Of a stretch of 64,000 nt of DNA, positions 6,806 to 15,802 are shown in pieces. The stretch is from NCBI GenBank assembly GCA_902780505.1, contig CACZFN010000007.1, positions 1 to 64,000 of the forward strand. The letters are read 5' to 3'. Each line of letters begins with the position of its first letter. Position 1 is the stretch's first letter. The notes beneath the pieces are model-generated. The model was not told the origin of the DNA. It ran no database searches and saw only the letters and a program-made list of their open reading frames with translations. The position numbers were made by a program, and so were the translations under genes. This stretch comes from an uncultured Ruminococcus sp. Lineage in GTDB: Bacteria > Bacillota > Clostridia > Oscillospirales > Ruminococcaceae.

Positions 6806-8065
6806 TCAAATGCTGTAAGCATCTAACAGATACAGCTTATTTACCGCAACAAGTGCATCTATTTCTATTCCGTCGGGTTTATACTCCTGTGAAAAGACCT
6901 TGCCGTCCTCAAGTATTTTATTGACAAGCCCTGCCTGTGCATACGGAAGCAGATACCTCCCCCGCCTTGAAGTTTCGGGAAGTGCCGAAGTTATCGCTTT
7001 TAAAAGTTCGTCTATGCCTATAGCTTTTTTAGCAGACATCTTAACAAGAGTGCTGTCGCCCGATATGCTGTCAAGGTCTATTTCGGGGACAAGGTCACAT
7101 TTATTGAGCACTGTTATCACAGGAATGCCCGCACAGCCGAGTTCGTCAAGAAGTGACAGCGTCGCCTGCGCTTTTTCAGCACATTCGTCACTTGAAGCAT
7201 CAGTGACGTGGATTATCACATCGGCACTGCTTGTTTCTTCAAGTGTGGATTTAAAGGCTTCAACAAGCCCATGAGGAAGTCTTCTCACAAGCCCTACCGT
7301 ATCTATAAGCGTAACACTCCTCCCGTCGGGAAGAAGTATGGCGCGAGATGTTGTTTCAAGTGTTGCGAAAAGCTTATCCTCCGCAAGCACGCCCGCTTCG
7401 GTCAGGGTGTTTAAAAGTGTACTCTTGCCGACATTTGTATATCCTACTATAGCAGCAGTCAGTACGCCGTCCTTCTTTCTCCTCGCCCTGTGAAGATCCC
7501 TGCGCTTTTCTATCTCTTTAAGTTCTTCGGTAAGCGCCGCGATCCGGGTACGGACATGGCGCTTATCAGTTTCAAGCTTTGTTTCACCCGGTCCCCTTGT
7601 TCCGATACCGCCGCCAAGACGAGAAAGCTTTACACCCATTCCCGCAAGCCTTGCAAGGCGGTATTTATACTGCGCTATCTCGACCTGGAGCCTGCCCTCA
7701 CGTGTCCTGGCGTGCTGTGCAAATATGTCAAGTATAAGCGTCGTTCTGTCTATCGTGTGTACATTTAGCGTATCTTCAATATTTCTTGTCTGTGTTGCTG
7801 TAAGCTCACAGTCGAATATCACAATGTCGATATCTTCATTTTTCACAAGCCCGGCAAGTTCTTCAAGCCTGCCTGTACCTATACAGGTGCCGCTTTCATA
7901 TGCAGGGCGCTTCTGTATCACCCTTGCTATAGTTTCAGCGCCTGCGGTTTTTGCAAGTTCTTCAAGCTCGTCAAGTGAACGCTGTGCATCATACTCACCT
8001 GTATCCACACATACAAGAACTGCCCTTTGTGCCTTTTTTTCAGTATTTATCAAGTTATCCTGCAT
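6806..8065 (-). CDS. hflX: GTPase HflX
   Basis: HflX is a ribosome-associated GTPase that can split stalled or stressed 70S ribosomes. The 419-residue protein has the N-terminal HflX domain (YESGTCIGTGRLEEL, then DIVIFDCELTATQTRNIE), the central LGGGIGTRGPGETKLE glycine-rich linker, and a G domain with P-loop GYTNVGKSTL, switch region DTVGLVRRLPHGLVEAFKST, NKCD and SAKKAIG. It starts three bases after the stop of the upstream membrane-protein gene, so the two are co-transcribed. Confidence 0.95.
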   Translation of the reverse strand: MQDNLINTEKKAQRAVLVCVDTGEYDAQRSLDELEELAKTAGAETIARVIQKRPAYESGTCIGTGRLEELAGLVKNEDIDIVIFDCELTATQTRNIEDTLNVHTIDRTTLILDIFAQHARTREGRLQVEIAQYKYRLARLAGMGVKLSRLGGGIGTRGPGETKLETDKRHVRTRIAALTEELKEIEKRRDLHRARRKKDGVLTAAIVGYTNVGKSTLLNTLTEAGVLAEDKLFATLETTSRAILLPDGRSVTLIDTVGLVRRLPHGLVEAFKSTLEETSSADVIIHVTDASSDECAEKAQATLSLLDELGCAGIPVITVLNKCDLVPEIDLDSISGDSTLVKMSAKKAIGIDELLKAITSALPETSRRGRYLLPYAQAGLVNKILEDGKVFSQEYKPDGIEIDALVAVNKLYLLDAYSI

Positions 8066-8068
8066 ATA

Positions 8069-9370
8069 TTACTCCTCGTCATTCCTGTTATTTATAAGGT
8101 GGCTTATCCCCCTGCTGTCCCTGTAGACTGATGTGCTGTTTCCAAACCCACCGCTTTCATCTTCATCAGCAAGACCACTGCTTAGATTATAATACTGTGC
8201 CCATTTTGCAAGGCTTTCATCAGTCGGCTTATCAGGGTTTTGGTATACAAAACCGCCCTTGTTATCCCTATGCTCGGGTGTACACAAATTGGCAGAGCCT
8301 TTGCTTATATTCCTGCTTATATCAAGTCCATCAGTCGATATCCCAGGCATTTCGGCGCTTGGCATTTCGGAGTTCTGTCTTGCTTTTTCAGACATTTCCG
8401 CTGTAGGCTCCCACATAGTACGCATAAGGCTATCGGGGATATCGTCAACACTCCTGCGCTCTCCACCGTAATTATACTTAACGCCGTAGGCATCATTTTC
8501 ATCATCACTGATACGCATAACACTCTGCGGTATATACTCCCCAGGCAGGTATTCCTTTTCGATAACGAGCTTGCCACGCCTTCGCTTTTTACTTTTCACC
8601 TCAACGATTATTATAACAAGCACCACAACACCCGCCCCGCCCGCTATATAATAAGGCGTGTAATTATGTGTAACTGTCATTATACGCTTTGAAGCTTCAT
8701 TAAGGGCATCACGTATTTTTTCATCATCATAGGTCACTTCGTTCTTGTAGTGCACCTTATCAACAGGCTCAAACAGATAATGCGCAAAACAGTCACTAAG
8801 TATCTGCATAGCTTCGGCATCAAATAGTTCCCTTGCCCTTTTGCCCGCATAAAACCCCGCCCTGTAGGTATAACCGTTTTTGCAAAGCACTATCATCAGG
8901 TGTTCTTCGTCATCAAAACGTGTGCGGTATTCATTTTCGGTATATTCTTCAAGTTCGGCATCACTGTAGCTGTTCTTGCCGTTTGCAAGTATGCTTTTGC
9001 AGATGTGTATAAACGGTATAACACCTGTCTTTTCATAAAAACCATTCATAGCATTTTTGACAGTGTAGGTGTCATCTACCGCCTTGATATCATCAAACAA
9101 AACTATCTGCGGTGCTGAAACGGTTGATGTTATCTTCTGCCTTTCTTTTGTGGAAGGGGTTATCTCGGGGGCTTTGCCGACACTCGAAAGTGTAAAGAGC
9201 AAAAACACAAGAAACACCCCGCCTGTTATAACAACATACCAGAATGCTCTTACGGGATCGTTTATTCGCCTGAACCGCCCGAATCTGTAGCTCGGCAAAT
9301 TCGGCGCAACCGAAGCATAGTAATCACGGGTAAGTATACTTTTATCCTTATCGTTATCATACATTCCCAT
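8069..9370 (-). CDS. Membrane protein with TPM-like domain
   Basis: From ATG 9370 (SD AAAGGGG at good distance) the protein has about 433 residues. A cytoplasmic Arg-rich N-terminus leads to a membrane segment at about residues 42-64. An exterior domain of about 170 residues (VKNAMNGFYEKTGVIPF, then DDEEHLMIVLCKNGYTYRAG) resembles TPM/YgcG domains. A second membrane segment lies at about residues 243-260, followed by a long polar cytoplasmic tail rich in Ser, Asn and Asp. Function unknown. It is in an operon with hflX. The TPM assignment rests on pattern resemblance only. Confidence 0.6.
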   Translation of the reverse strand: MGMYDNDKDKSILTRDYYASVAPNLPSYRFGRFRRINDPVRAFWYVVITGGVFLVFLLFTLSSVGKAPEITPSTKERQKITSTVSAPQIVLFDDIKAVDDTYTVKNAMNGFYEKTGVIPFIHICKSILANGKNSYSDAELEEYTENEYRTRFDDEEHLMIVLCKNGYTYRAGFYAGKRARELFDAEAMQILSDCFAHYLFEPVDKVHYKNEVTYDDEKIRDALNEASKRIMTVTHNYTPYYIAGGAGVVVLVIIIVEVKSKKRRRGKLVIEKEYLPGEYIPQSVMRISDDENDAYGVKYNYGGERRSVDDIPDSLMRTMWEPTAEMSEKARQNSEMPSAEMPGISTDGLDISRNISKGSANLCTPEHRDNKGGFVYQNPDKPTDESLAKWAQYYNLSSGLADEDESGGFGNSTSVYRDSRGISHLINNRNDEE

Positions 9371-9390
9371 TTTCTTCACCCCTTTAAGGC

Positions 9391-9420
9391 ATTATATCAC
9401 AAAAAGGCAGTGCTCGTCAA
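9391..9420 (-). promoter_or_regulatory. Promoter of the TPM-like gene and hflX
   Basis: Minus-strand TTGACG (9420-9415), an 18-base spacer, and TATAAT (9396-9391), just ahead of the ribosome binding site of the membrane-protein gene. Confidence 0.65.
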
Positions 9421-9457
9421 TTGTTATTTTTCCCTTTGTGAAAAATCTGTCATAGCC

Positions 9458-9486
9458 TTGAAATAATAATAAATATATGATATAAT
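9458..9486 (+). promoter_or_regulatory. Promoter of the secreted transglutaminase-like gene
   Basis: TTGAAA (9458-9463), a 17-base AT-rich spacer, and TATAAT (9481-9486), about 35 bases upstream of the start. It is divergent from the promoter at 9391-9420. Confidence 0.7.
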
Positions 9487-9519
9487 ATCAGTATATAAAA
9501 ATAAATGAAAGGATAGGTT

Positions 9520-11322
9520 TTGATGAAGAAAAAGATTTTGATCTCACTTTGCCTGTCAGCCGTGATCAGTCTGGGCGCAGGCGGCGTTACTGCTTATGCA
9601 GAGCAAAGTACCGCATCTGCAAATGAAGCCGTGGTACAGGAACAGATCCCCGAGTTTTCCTATAAAGAACTTGAAGGCGGCACTTTGGCACTTGAAAAGT
9701 ATGGCGGCGACAGCAATGACATTGTTATCCCGGAGGAGTATGACGGCAAGGCAGTTTCAGCCATAAGCGCATACGCTGTTGGCAGCAATGCTGAAACTGT
9801 TGCTATCCCCAGAAGCGTCACAACCATCGAAGAATATGCTATAGGATATGACGCCGGCACTGACAAAACAAATACTGATATCGTTATAAAATGCTTTGAA
9901 GGGAGCGCCGCATATGATTTTGCGGTCAAATACGGATTCAAGACAGAATTGCATAAGCATTCATTTGTAAAAATAAGCGAAACCCCCGCCACCTGCTCGG
10001 CACAGGGCAAGAGGGTTTATAAATGCACTGAATGTGACGAACAGAAAACCGAAACTATAGCAAAGAAAGCACATACTCTCAAAAAGGTAAGCACAAAGGC
10101 TCCTACTTTATCCACAAAGGGTTATACAACGTATAAGTGTACAGTCTGCGGGCAGACGGTCAAATCCGACTATAAGGACAAGCTTATCGACATTTCAAAG
10201 CTCAAAGAAACCTATGTAAAGGCAAGCTACACCTATACAGGCAACCCCATAAAGCCCGGCACTATCCTTATGAACGGCAAGAAAAGGCTCAAAAGCGGCA
10301 CTGATTATACGGTGACATATTCTGCAAACACAAAAGTCGGCACCGCAAAGGTGATCATGAAGGGCAAGGGCAAGTACGGCGGCACAAAGACAGTTACTTT
10401 CAAGATCCTTGCAAGAAATGTCGGCAGTAAGGCACTGACATATTCAGGACCCGGTACATACTACAAATACACAGGCAAGGCTGTAAAGCCTTCGATAAAG
10501 ATAACCCATAACGGCAGGACGCTTAAAGCGGGTACAGATTACACACTTACATACAAAAAGAATACAGGCGTAGGCACAGGTCAGATAATAATCAAAGGCA
10601 AGGGCAATTACAGGGCAAGCGTTACAAAGACATTCAAAATAGTAAGAATGGGCTGGCTTGACCACAACGGTTACAGGATATACTACAACAACAAGGGTGT
10701 AAGACTGAGAAACGGCGTTTACAAGATAGGCAGCGATTATTACAGCTTTATGTCAAACGGCGGTATGGAAACAGGCTGGAAGAAGGTAGGGAATTATTAC
10801 TACCTGTTTGACAGAAAAACCGGAAAGCGTGTTTCAAACACCACAGTTGACGGCGTAAAGATCAACAAAAACGGCACCGCTGTTATGACCGACTGGAGTA
10901 AGAGCAAGATCGAAACCATGATGCGTGCCCACAGCATAATGCTTTCAATTACCAATCCCACCGACACCATGGATCAGAAGCGCCTTAAATGCTTTAACTG
11001 GGTGCTGTCGTTCCCATACCACAGATACAGACTGCTCTCACCGATATACAGACAGCAGGGCTGGGAGATGACATTTGCAAATGACATCTTCATCAATCAT
11101 CAGGGCTGCTGTGTTGCTGAAGCTTCCGCTACAGCTTTCCTTTTCAGAGAGATCGGTTATTCTGACGTCGCAGTATGCCACGACACAGCACATTCATGGA
11201 CAACTATCGGCAAGTACCTTTACGATCCCGTATTCGCAGAAGCAAAGGATTTCTGGAGAAACTACAACATTCTCCCCTACGACTACAGAGTAAACCCTGT
11301 AGACAGACGTGTGATAGGCTAA
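9520..11322 (+). CDS. Secreted multidomain protein with transglutaminase-like C-terminus
   Basis: A 600-residue exported protein. A signal peptide spans residues 1-27 (ending TAYA). Residues about 45-140 resemble one or two leucine-rich BspA-type units (IVIPEEYDGKAVSAISAYAV). Residues 145-220 hold two CxxC pairs (KCTEC, KCTVC) in tandem units of about 40 residues. Residues 228-375 contain two beta-sandwich repeats sharing YTYTGNPIKP/YKYTGKAVKP and SGTDYTVTY/AGTDYTLTY. Residues 378-455 resemble cell-wall/choline-binding repeats (GWLDHNGYRIYYN, GWKKVGNYYYLFD). The C-terminus (about 465-600) has a papain/transglutaminase-like Cys-His-Asp arrangement: GCC 529-531, AHSW with His558, YDP with Asp569. 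I infer a wall-associated transglutaminase or peptidase; the substrate is unknown. Confidence 0.75.
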   Translation: MMKKKILISLCLSAVISLGAGGVTAYAEQSTASANEAVVQEQIPEFSYKELEGGTLALEKYGGDSNDIVIPEEYDGKAVSAISAYAVGSNAETVAIPRSVTTIEEYAIGYDAGTDKTNTDIVIKCFEGSAAYDFAVKYGFKTELHKHSFVKISETPATCSAQGKRVYKCTECDEQKTETIAKKAHTLKKVSTKAPTLSTKGYTTYKCTVCGQTVKSDYKDKLIDISKLKETYVKASYTYTGNPIKPGTILMNGKKRLKSGTDYTVTYSANTKVGTAKVIMKGKGKYGGTKTVTFKILARNVGSKALTYSGPGTYYKYTGKAVKPSIKITHNGRTLKAGTDYTLTYKKNTGVGTGQIIIKGKGNYRASVTKTFKIVRMGWLDHNGYRIYYNNKGVRLRNGVYKIGSDYYSFMSNGGMETGWKKVGNYYYLFDRKTGKRVSNTTVDGVKINKNGTAVMTDWSKSKIETMMRAHSIMLSITNPTDTMDQKRLKCFNWVLSFPYHRYRLLSPIYRQQGWEMTFANDIFINHQGCCVAEASATAFLFREIGYSDVAVCHDTAHSWTTIGKYLYDPVFAEAKDFWRNYNILPYDYRVNPVDRRVIG

Positions 11323-11344
11323 AGGCACCACAAATAAAAGATAC

Positions 11345-11381
11345 ACCCCGACAGCACTTATCCGTGTTATCGGGGTTTTTT
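11345..11381 (+). terminator. Terminator after the secreted protein gene
   Basis: CCCCGA and TCGGGG flank a loop and are followed by six T (plus strand). On the minus strand the hairpin also lies right after mnmA but with a poorer T tract, so it may work in both directions. Confidence 0.75.
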
Positions 11382-12455
11382 CTATTCTATCTCACCGCCG
11401 CCGACTACAATGTCGCCGTCATAAAATACCACTGCCTGCCCGCGGGAAACCGCCCTGTGCGGCTGTAAAAACTCGCAAAGCACCCGCCCGTCATCAAGCG
11501 GGGATATTACACAGTCAGCAGCCTGCTGATGATATCTCGTCTGTGCTTTGCAGCTGTAGGGGGCTGTAAGCTTATCAAAAAGTATAAAGTTGCAATTCCT
11601 TGCCGTCAGTGAACTTCTGTAAAGCTTATCCTTTGTACCGAGAATAAGGGAGTTATTTTGTACATCTTTATCAACAACAAATAACGGTTCGCTGTAGGAT
11701 ACCCCTACGCCTCTGCGCTGACCTACTGTATAGTGTATCAGCCCGCGGTGTGTACCAAGCTTGCTGCCGTCGGTAAGAAAAGTGTCACCTGTCGGCTGAA
11801 CGCCTGCGTATTTTTCAATAAACGCCGCATAATCACCGTCGGGGATAAAGCATATATCCTGTGAATCGGGCTTATCGGCATTGACAAGAGCGTTATCCTC
11901 AGCAATACTGCGTATGCTTTCCTTTTCCATATTCCCGCAGGGGAAAAGCGTATGTGCAAGCTCGTCCTGTGTCATATTATAAAGTACATAACTCTGATCC
12001 TTTTTAGCATCAGGGGAACGCCGAAGGATAAACCGTCCGCTTTTTTGGTCTTGTTCCCTTATAACATAATGCCCCGTCGCAATATATTCAAAACCCAGCA
12101 GCCTTGCACGTTCCAAAAACCTGCCGAATTTCAAATGCTTGTTACATTCGATACACGGGTTTGGCGTTCTTCCTTCGATATAAGATAAAACAAAATGCTC
12201 CATTACAAGCCGCCTGAAATCATCAGAAAAGTTAAAAACATGAAAGTCGATCCCAAGCTTCATTGCTACAAGTCTTGCGTCTGTCGTGTCATCAAGCGAG
12301 CAGCAGGTCTTTGATCTTACAGCACATATATCGTCGTTTGAATACAGCTTCATTGTTGCCCCTGCACATTCATAGCCCTTATCGAGCAAAAGCTTCACCG
12401 CAACGGAACTGTCCACGCCGCCCGACATTGCCACAAGGACTTTTTTGTTGTCCAT
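11382..12455 (-). CDS. mnmA: tRNA-specific 2-thiouridylase
   Basis: MnmA puts sulfur on the wobble uridine of tRNA Lys, Glu and Gln. The 357 residues show the ATP-pyrophosphatase loop VAMSGGVDSSVA at the N-terminus, the first catalytic Cys in NPCIECNKHLKFG (about residue 100) and the second in SQDICFIPDGDY (about residue 200), plus TVGQRRGVGVS. It lies 12 bases downstream of the DUF4317 gene. No cysteine desulfurase gene is adjacent. Confidence 0.96.
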   Translation of the reverse strand: MDNKKVLVAMSGGVDSSVAVKLLLDKGYECAGATMKLYSNDDICAVRSKTCCSLDDTTDARLVAMKLGIDFHVFNFSDDFRRLVMEHFVLSYIEGRTPNPCIECNKHLKFGRFLERARLLGFEYIATGHYVIREQDQKSGRFILRRSPDAKKDQSYVLYNMTQDELAHTLFPCGNMEKESIRSIAEDNALVNADKPDSQDICFIPDGDYAAFIEKYAGVQPTGDTFLTDGSKLGTHRGLIHYTVGQRRGVGVSYSEPLFVVDKDVQNNSLILGTKDKLYRSSLTARNCNFILFDKLTAPYSCKAQTRYHQQAADCVISPLDDGRVLCEFLQPHRAVSRGQAVVFYDGDIVVGGGEIE

Positions 12456-12467
12456 AAAATCACCCTT

Positions 12468-13598
12468 TTACTTTTCCACATTTGCAGGTATGCCGTTGAT
12501 CTCCACCTCGGCTTCATCAAGTGCGATAACTATACACCGCCGCCCGTCCACAAGCTGAGTTCTCACCTTATCTACAGCATCTTTACCCACATTTACCTTT
12601 ATGCTCGGTGTTGTTATTGTCGTCTTTTTCTCTATCAGGTTATAGGCTGTAAAAGGCTTGTTCTCCATGGTCTTTTCATACACAGCAGGGAGTTTTTCCA
12701 GACACTCCTGACTCACCCCCGCTTCCCACAGGATGGATGAAAGCTTCTTCTGGTCAATCATGGGTATATCTGTTTCATTCGCCCTCTGTGCAGCAAAATC
12801 GTTTATCTTCTCATTTACGGCTGTCACGATATTATAATCCAGTTCTTCACCGCAGACATTATTGATCAGTGCCTTAAAGACCGTTTTTTCACCCTCGCTC
12901 GAAAGTGTAAATTCGCAGTCAAGAACATCCTGAACAATAGACGCATTAGGCTTTTTGGCATTCTTTGCGTAGTACATAACCGCATTAACATCTGGTGTTC
13001 TGTCGCTGAATACAGGGAACAAAAAACCGTCAGACGGCAGCTCAACTATCTTATCAGCAGTTATCTTTTTTATTATCGAATTGCTCTCGTCGTCATAGAC
13101 AAGCCCGTCAAACCGCGTATTTACAGGGGATATCGCTGTTACTATGAAGTTATAGTTCATCTCGCTCTCGTCCGTCATCTCGTCATTTTTATTCTTGACG
13201 AACACACTGTATGTACAATGCGCCGCAAACACAGCATAAGTCGAAACGTAGGCCATTTTCTCAGCTATTCTGTCAAGAAACCTGTCAGTGGTTTCACTAT
13301 CCGAAAATTTGGACATCAGAGTTTCATACATCACCTTCTGTCCCCTGCCGTCCTCATAGGCTTCATTCGGGAACTGATACTCTTTCAGATTTTTGCCAAG
13401 CTGGCCGCTCAGGACTTTTTTCAGGTTGATCATTATCTGCTCGCTCTCGTCCTGTGACAGTGTCACAAAGCTGCTCACGTTTTTATATTTTATATTCTTT
13501 TCACTGTCCACAAAAGCGGACAGCACGTTGTTTACAGTAAGGTACTTGCTGTCCTCACTGAAATTCTTTTTTATCTCACCAAGTTCTTTTTTATTCAT
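12468..13598 (-). CDS. DUF4317 family protein
   Basis: A 376-residue protein matching the DUF4317 family of Clostridia, function unknown. The ATG at 13598 (MNKKELGEIKKNF) is preferred over the upstream in-frame start at 13628 because CGGAG lies at the proper distance and the upstream extension overlaps the previous gene. It looks soluble and cytoplasmic with no signal peptide or membrane segment. Conserved-looking stretches include YETLMSKFSDSETTDRFLD and RFDGLVYDD. It is part of a minus-strand run ending with mnmA. Confidence 0.8.
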   Translation of the reverse strand: MNKKELGEIKKNFSEDSKYLTVNNVLSAFVDSEKNIKYKNVSSFVTLSQDESEQIMINLKKVLSGQLGKNLKEYQFPNEAYEDGRGQKVMYETLMSKFSDSETTDRFLDRIAEKMAYVSTYAVFAAHCTYSVFVKNKNDEMTDESEMNYNFIVTAISPVNTRFDGLVYDDESNSIIKKITADKIVELPSDGFLFPVFSDRTPDVNAVMYYAKNAKKPNASIVQDVLDCEFTLSSEGEKTVFKALINNVCGEELDYNIVTAVNEKINDFAAQRANETDIPMIDQKKLSSILWEAGVSQECLEKLPAVYEKTMENKPFTAYNLIEKKTTITTPSIKVNVGKDAVDKVRTQLVDGRRCIVIALDEAEVEINGIPANVEK

Positions 13599-13620
13599 TG
13601 TTTTTTCTCCGTTTATTTTG

Positions 13621-13935
13621 TTAATCAAACAGCATAGCCGAAATGTCGATTTTCATAAGCCCGATTATTATAAGTGCTGCTGTTCCGGCTGCCCAGGCCG
13701 CAAGAAAAGATATCAGCTCACCCTTGTTTTTTCTCAGCCTGATAACTGCATAAGCCATGACTAAAACCCATGCAAGCATCATTATATAACCAAATGGTAT
13801 AAATGCAAGGTCTTCTTCATAATCCTTTGAGCCCGCTTTGCTTTCAGGAAAAGCAAATGCCCACCCGAGCAAAACCCACCAAGAACCAATCGCCCCCTGC
13901 AAAAGCCCCAAAACCGCGAAAACTGCTTTTTTCAT
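13621..13935 (-). CDS. Small three-helix membrane protein
   Basis: A 104-residue hydrophobic protein of unknown function with three probable membrane segments: about residues 5-27, 44-65 and 73-95. A short acidic loop (ESKAGSKDYEEDL) joins the first two. I do not recognise a family. It ends 23 bases before the DUF4317 start, so it probably shares the transcript. Confidence 0.55.
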   Translation of the reverse strand: MKKAVFAVLGLLQGAIGSWWVLLGWAFAFPESKAGSKDYEEDLAFIPFGYIMMLAWVLVMAYAVIRLRKNKGELISFLAAWAAGTAALIIIGLMKIDISAMLFD

Positions 13936-13965
13936 AGTATATCTTATCCTTGCTTCTACAACGAA

Positions 13966-13986
13966 GGGACTGCTATTAACAGTCCC
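13966..13986. terminator. Hairpin between oadA-like gene and the small membrane protein gene
   Basis: GGGACTG and CAGTCCC form a perfect 7-bp stem with a 7-base loop. The T5 run (13987-13991) is on the plus-strand side, although both flanking genes are on the minus strand, where the tail is only TTCGTT. It may still terminate the carboxylase operon, but its orientation is unexpected. Confidence 0.4.
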
Positions 13987-13998
13987 TTTTTACGTACA

Positions 13999-15399
13999 TT
14001 ATACTACGGGGTGTACCTTCTGCTGAGCATCGCTGTGCTCTGAATCAACGCCGTATTTTTTATCCCTTCTTGCCTTGAAGAACTTAGGTGCCACCTTCGG
14101 GAACATAGCATATGTCAGGATATCCTCCTCCTGCTCTGTCCACTCGGCAGCTTCCTTCTTCATAGTTTCAAACTCAGGCTCAAGAAGATCGGCAGGCCTA
14201 CATGTTATCGGTTCTTCGTCTCCGAGGATCTTCTTCTGGAATTCCTTATCTATCTCGACAGGTGTTCTTCCGTACTCACCCTTTACCATGCCCTTGAACT
14301 CTTTTGTAACTGTCTTATACCTCTCACCCATGATAACGTTGAACACAGCCTGTGTACCAACGATCTGTGATGTAGGTGTAACAAGCGGCGGGAAGCCCGA
14401 ATCCTTTCTTACCCTCGGCACTTCCTTCAGAACTTCGTCAAGCTGATCTGCCTTACCTGCCTGTTTAAGCTGTGAAAGGAGGTTTGAAAGCATACCGCCG
14501 GGCACCTGATAGAGCAGGGCATTTGTATTCGTAGCAAGCATCGAAGGATCAAGCAGCCCCGAATCAATATACTTCTTGCGAAGCCCCATAAAGTAATCCC
14601 TTATCTCATTGAGCTTGACAAGGTCAATGCCCGTATCATACTCTGTACCCCTGAAAGTTGCAACGATCGACTCTGTCGGTGCATGAGATGTTCCGAGTGC
14701 AAGCGGCGACATTGCCGTATCAACGCCGTCAACACCTGCCTCAACCGCCTTGATTATGCACATAGACGCAAGGCCTGATGTATAATGTGTATGAAGCTGT
14801 ATCGGTATTTTCACAACACTCTTTAATTCTTTTACAAGCGACTCGGCTTCATATGGTGTAAGCAGTGCTGCCATATCCTTGATACATATAGAATCTGCAC
14901 CTGCGTTCTCGATCTGCTTAGCGTAATTCTTATAATACTCGTGCGTAAATACCTCACCTGTTGTATAGGAAATAGCCACCTGTGCATGACCGTTTTCCTT
15001 CTTTGCCGCCCTGATAGCCGTATCAAGGTTTCTTATATCGTTAAGTGCATCAAATATTCTTATAATGTCAATACCGTTTGCAATAGACTTTTGTACGAAA
15101 TACTCTACAAGGTCATCAGCATAGTGGCGGTAGCCGAGCATATTCTGACCACGGAACAGCATCTGAAGCTTGGTATCGGGCATTTCCTTTCTTATAATCC
15201 TTAGTCTTTCCCAGGGATCTTCATTCAGAAACCTTATACACGAATCAAACGTAGCGCCGCCCCAGCACTCACACGAATAAAAGCCGACCTTATTCATTTC
15301 GCTTAATATCGGGCGCATATCGTCCATTGACATTCTTGTTGCGAGAAGCGACTGGTGCGCATCACGCAGTACAGTTTCGGTAATTCTCAACTTTCCCAT
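13999..15399 (-). CDS. oadA: Biotin-dependent carboxyltransferase, OadA/transcarboxylase-5S type
   Basis: A 466-residue HMGL-like TIM-barrel enzyme of the kind that moves carboxyl groups between oxaloacetate/pyruvate and carboxybiotin. Motifs include ETVLRDAHQSLLATRM, the CWGGATFD segment, RGQNMLGYRHYADD, and the metal-ligand region IQLHTHYTSGLA. The C-terminal conserved-region helices are present (VPGGMLSNLLSQL), but the enzyme has no biotin domain of its own; that is the separate gene upstream. A GGAGG lies before the ATG. It is the last gene of a three-gene set, so this is either a transcarboxylase or part of an oxaloacetate decarboxylase. Confidence 0.88.
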   Translation of the reverse strand: MGKLRITETVLRDAHQSLLATRMSMDDMRPILSEMNKVGFYSCECWGGATFDSCIRFLNEDPWERLRIIRKEMPDTKLQMLFRGQNMLGYRHYADDLVEYFVQKSIANGIDIIRIFDALNDIRNLDTAIRAAKKENGHAQVAISYTTGEVFTHEYYKNYAKQIENAGADSICIKDMAALLTPYEAESLVKELKSVVKIPIQLHTHYTSGLASMCIIKAVEAGVDGVDTAMSPLALGTSHAPTESIVATFRGTEYDTGIDLVKLNEIRDYFMGLRKKYIDSGLLDPSMLATNTNALLYQVPGGMLSNLLSQLKQAGKADQLDEVLKEVPRVRKDSGFPPLVTPTSQIVGTQAVFNVIMGERYKTVTKEFKGMVKGEYGRTPVEIDKEFQKKILGDEEPITCRPADLLEPEFETMKKEAAEWTEQEEDILTYAMFPKVAPKFFKARRDKKYGVDSEHSDAQQKVHPVV

Positions 15400-15417
15400 T
15401 TAGCTTACCTCCGCTTA

Positions 15418-15777
15418 TCAGCCCACTACAACAAGCACGGCGCCTGTTTCTACAGAAGAACCCTTTGTGGTATTTATGCTCAGCACCTTACCGTCAACAG
15501 GCGAATTAACGTCGTTTTCCATCTTCATAGCTTCAAGCACACATACTGCCTGGCCACTCTTTACAGTGTCACCGACTGCAACTTTAATATCAAGGATAGT
15601 CCCGGGCATAGGTGCAGTTATCTTTGTTCCGTCTGCAACAGGTGCGGCAGCGGGGGCTGCGGCAGGTGCAGGTGCTGCGGCAGGTGCTGCTGCGGGTGCG
15701 GGAGAAGCGCCTGCGCCGACCTCCTCGACAGATACGTCATATGCTTTTCCGTTTACGGTGATATTATATCTTTTCAT
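15418..15777 (-). CDS. Biotin carboxyl carrier protein
   Basis: A 119-residue carrier. Residues 1-23 give a short beta start ([18 protein letters not shown]), then a linker of about 30 residues almost wholly Ala/Pro, then a biotinyl domain with the EAMKMENDV motif whose Lys is biotinylated. The Ala/Pro linker is typical of carriers that swing between two active sites. It lies 18 bases upstream of the OadA-like gene and 25 bases downstream of the carboxyltransferase gene. Confidence 0.92.
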   Translation of the reverse strand: MKRYNITVNGKAYDVSVEEVGAGASPAPAAAPAAAPAPAAAPAAAPVADGTKITAPMPGTILDIKVAVGDTVKSGQAVCVLEAMKMENDVNSPVDGKVLSINTTKGSSVETGAVLVVVG

Positions 15778-15802
15778 TTTTATTTCCTCCGTTACTATTA
15801 TA

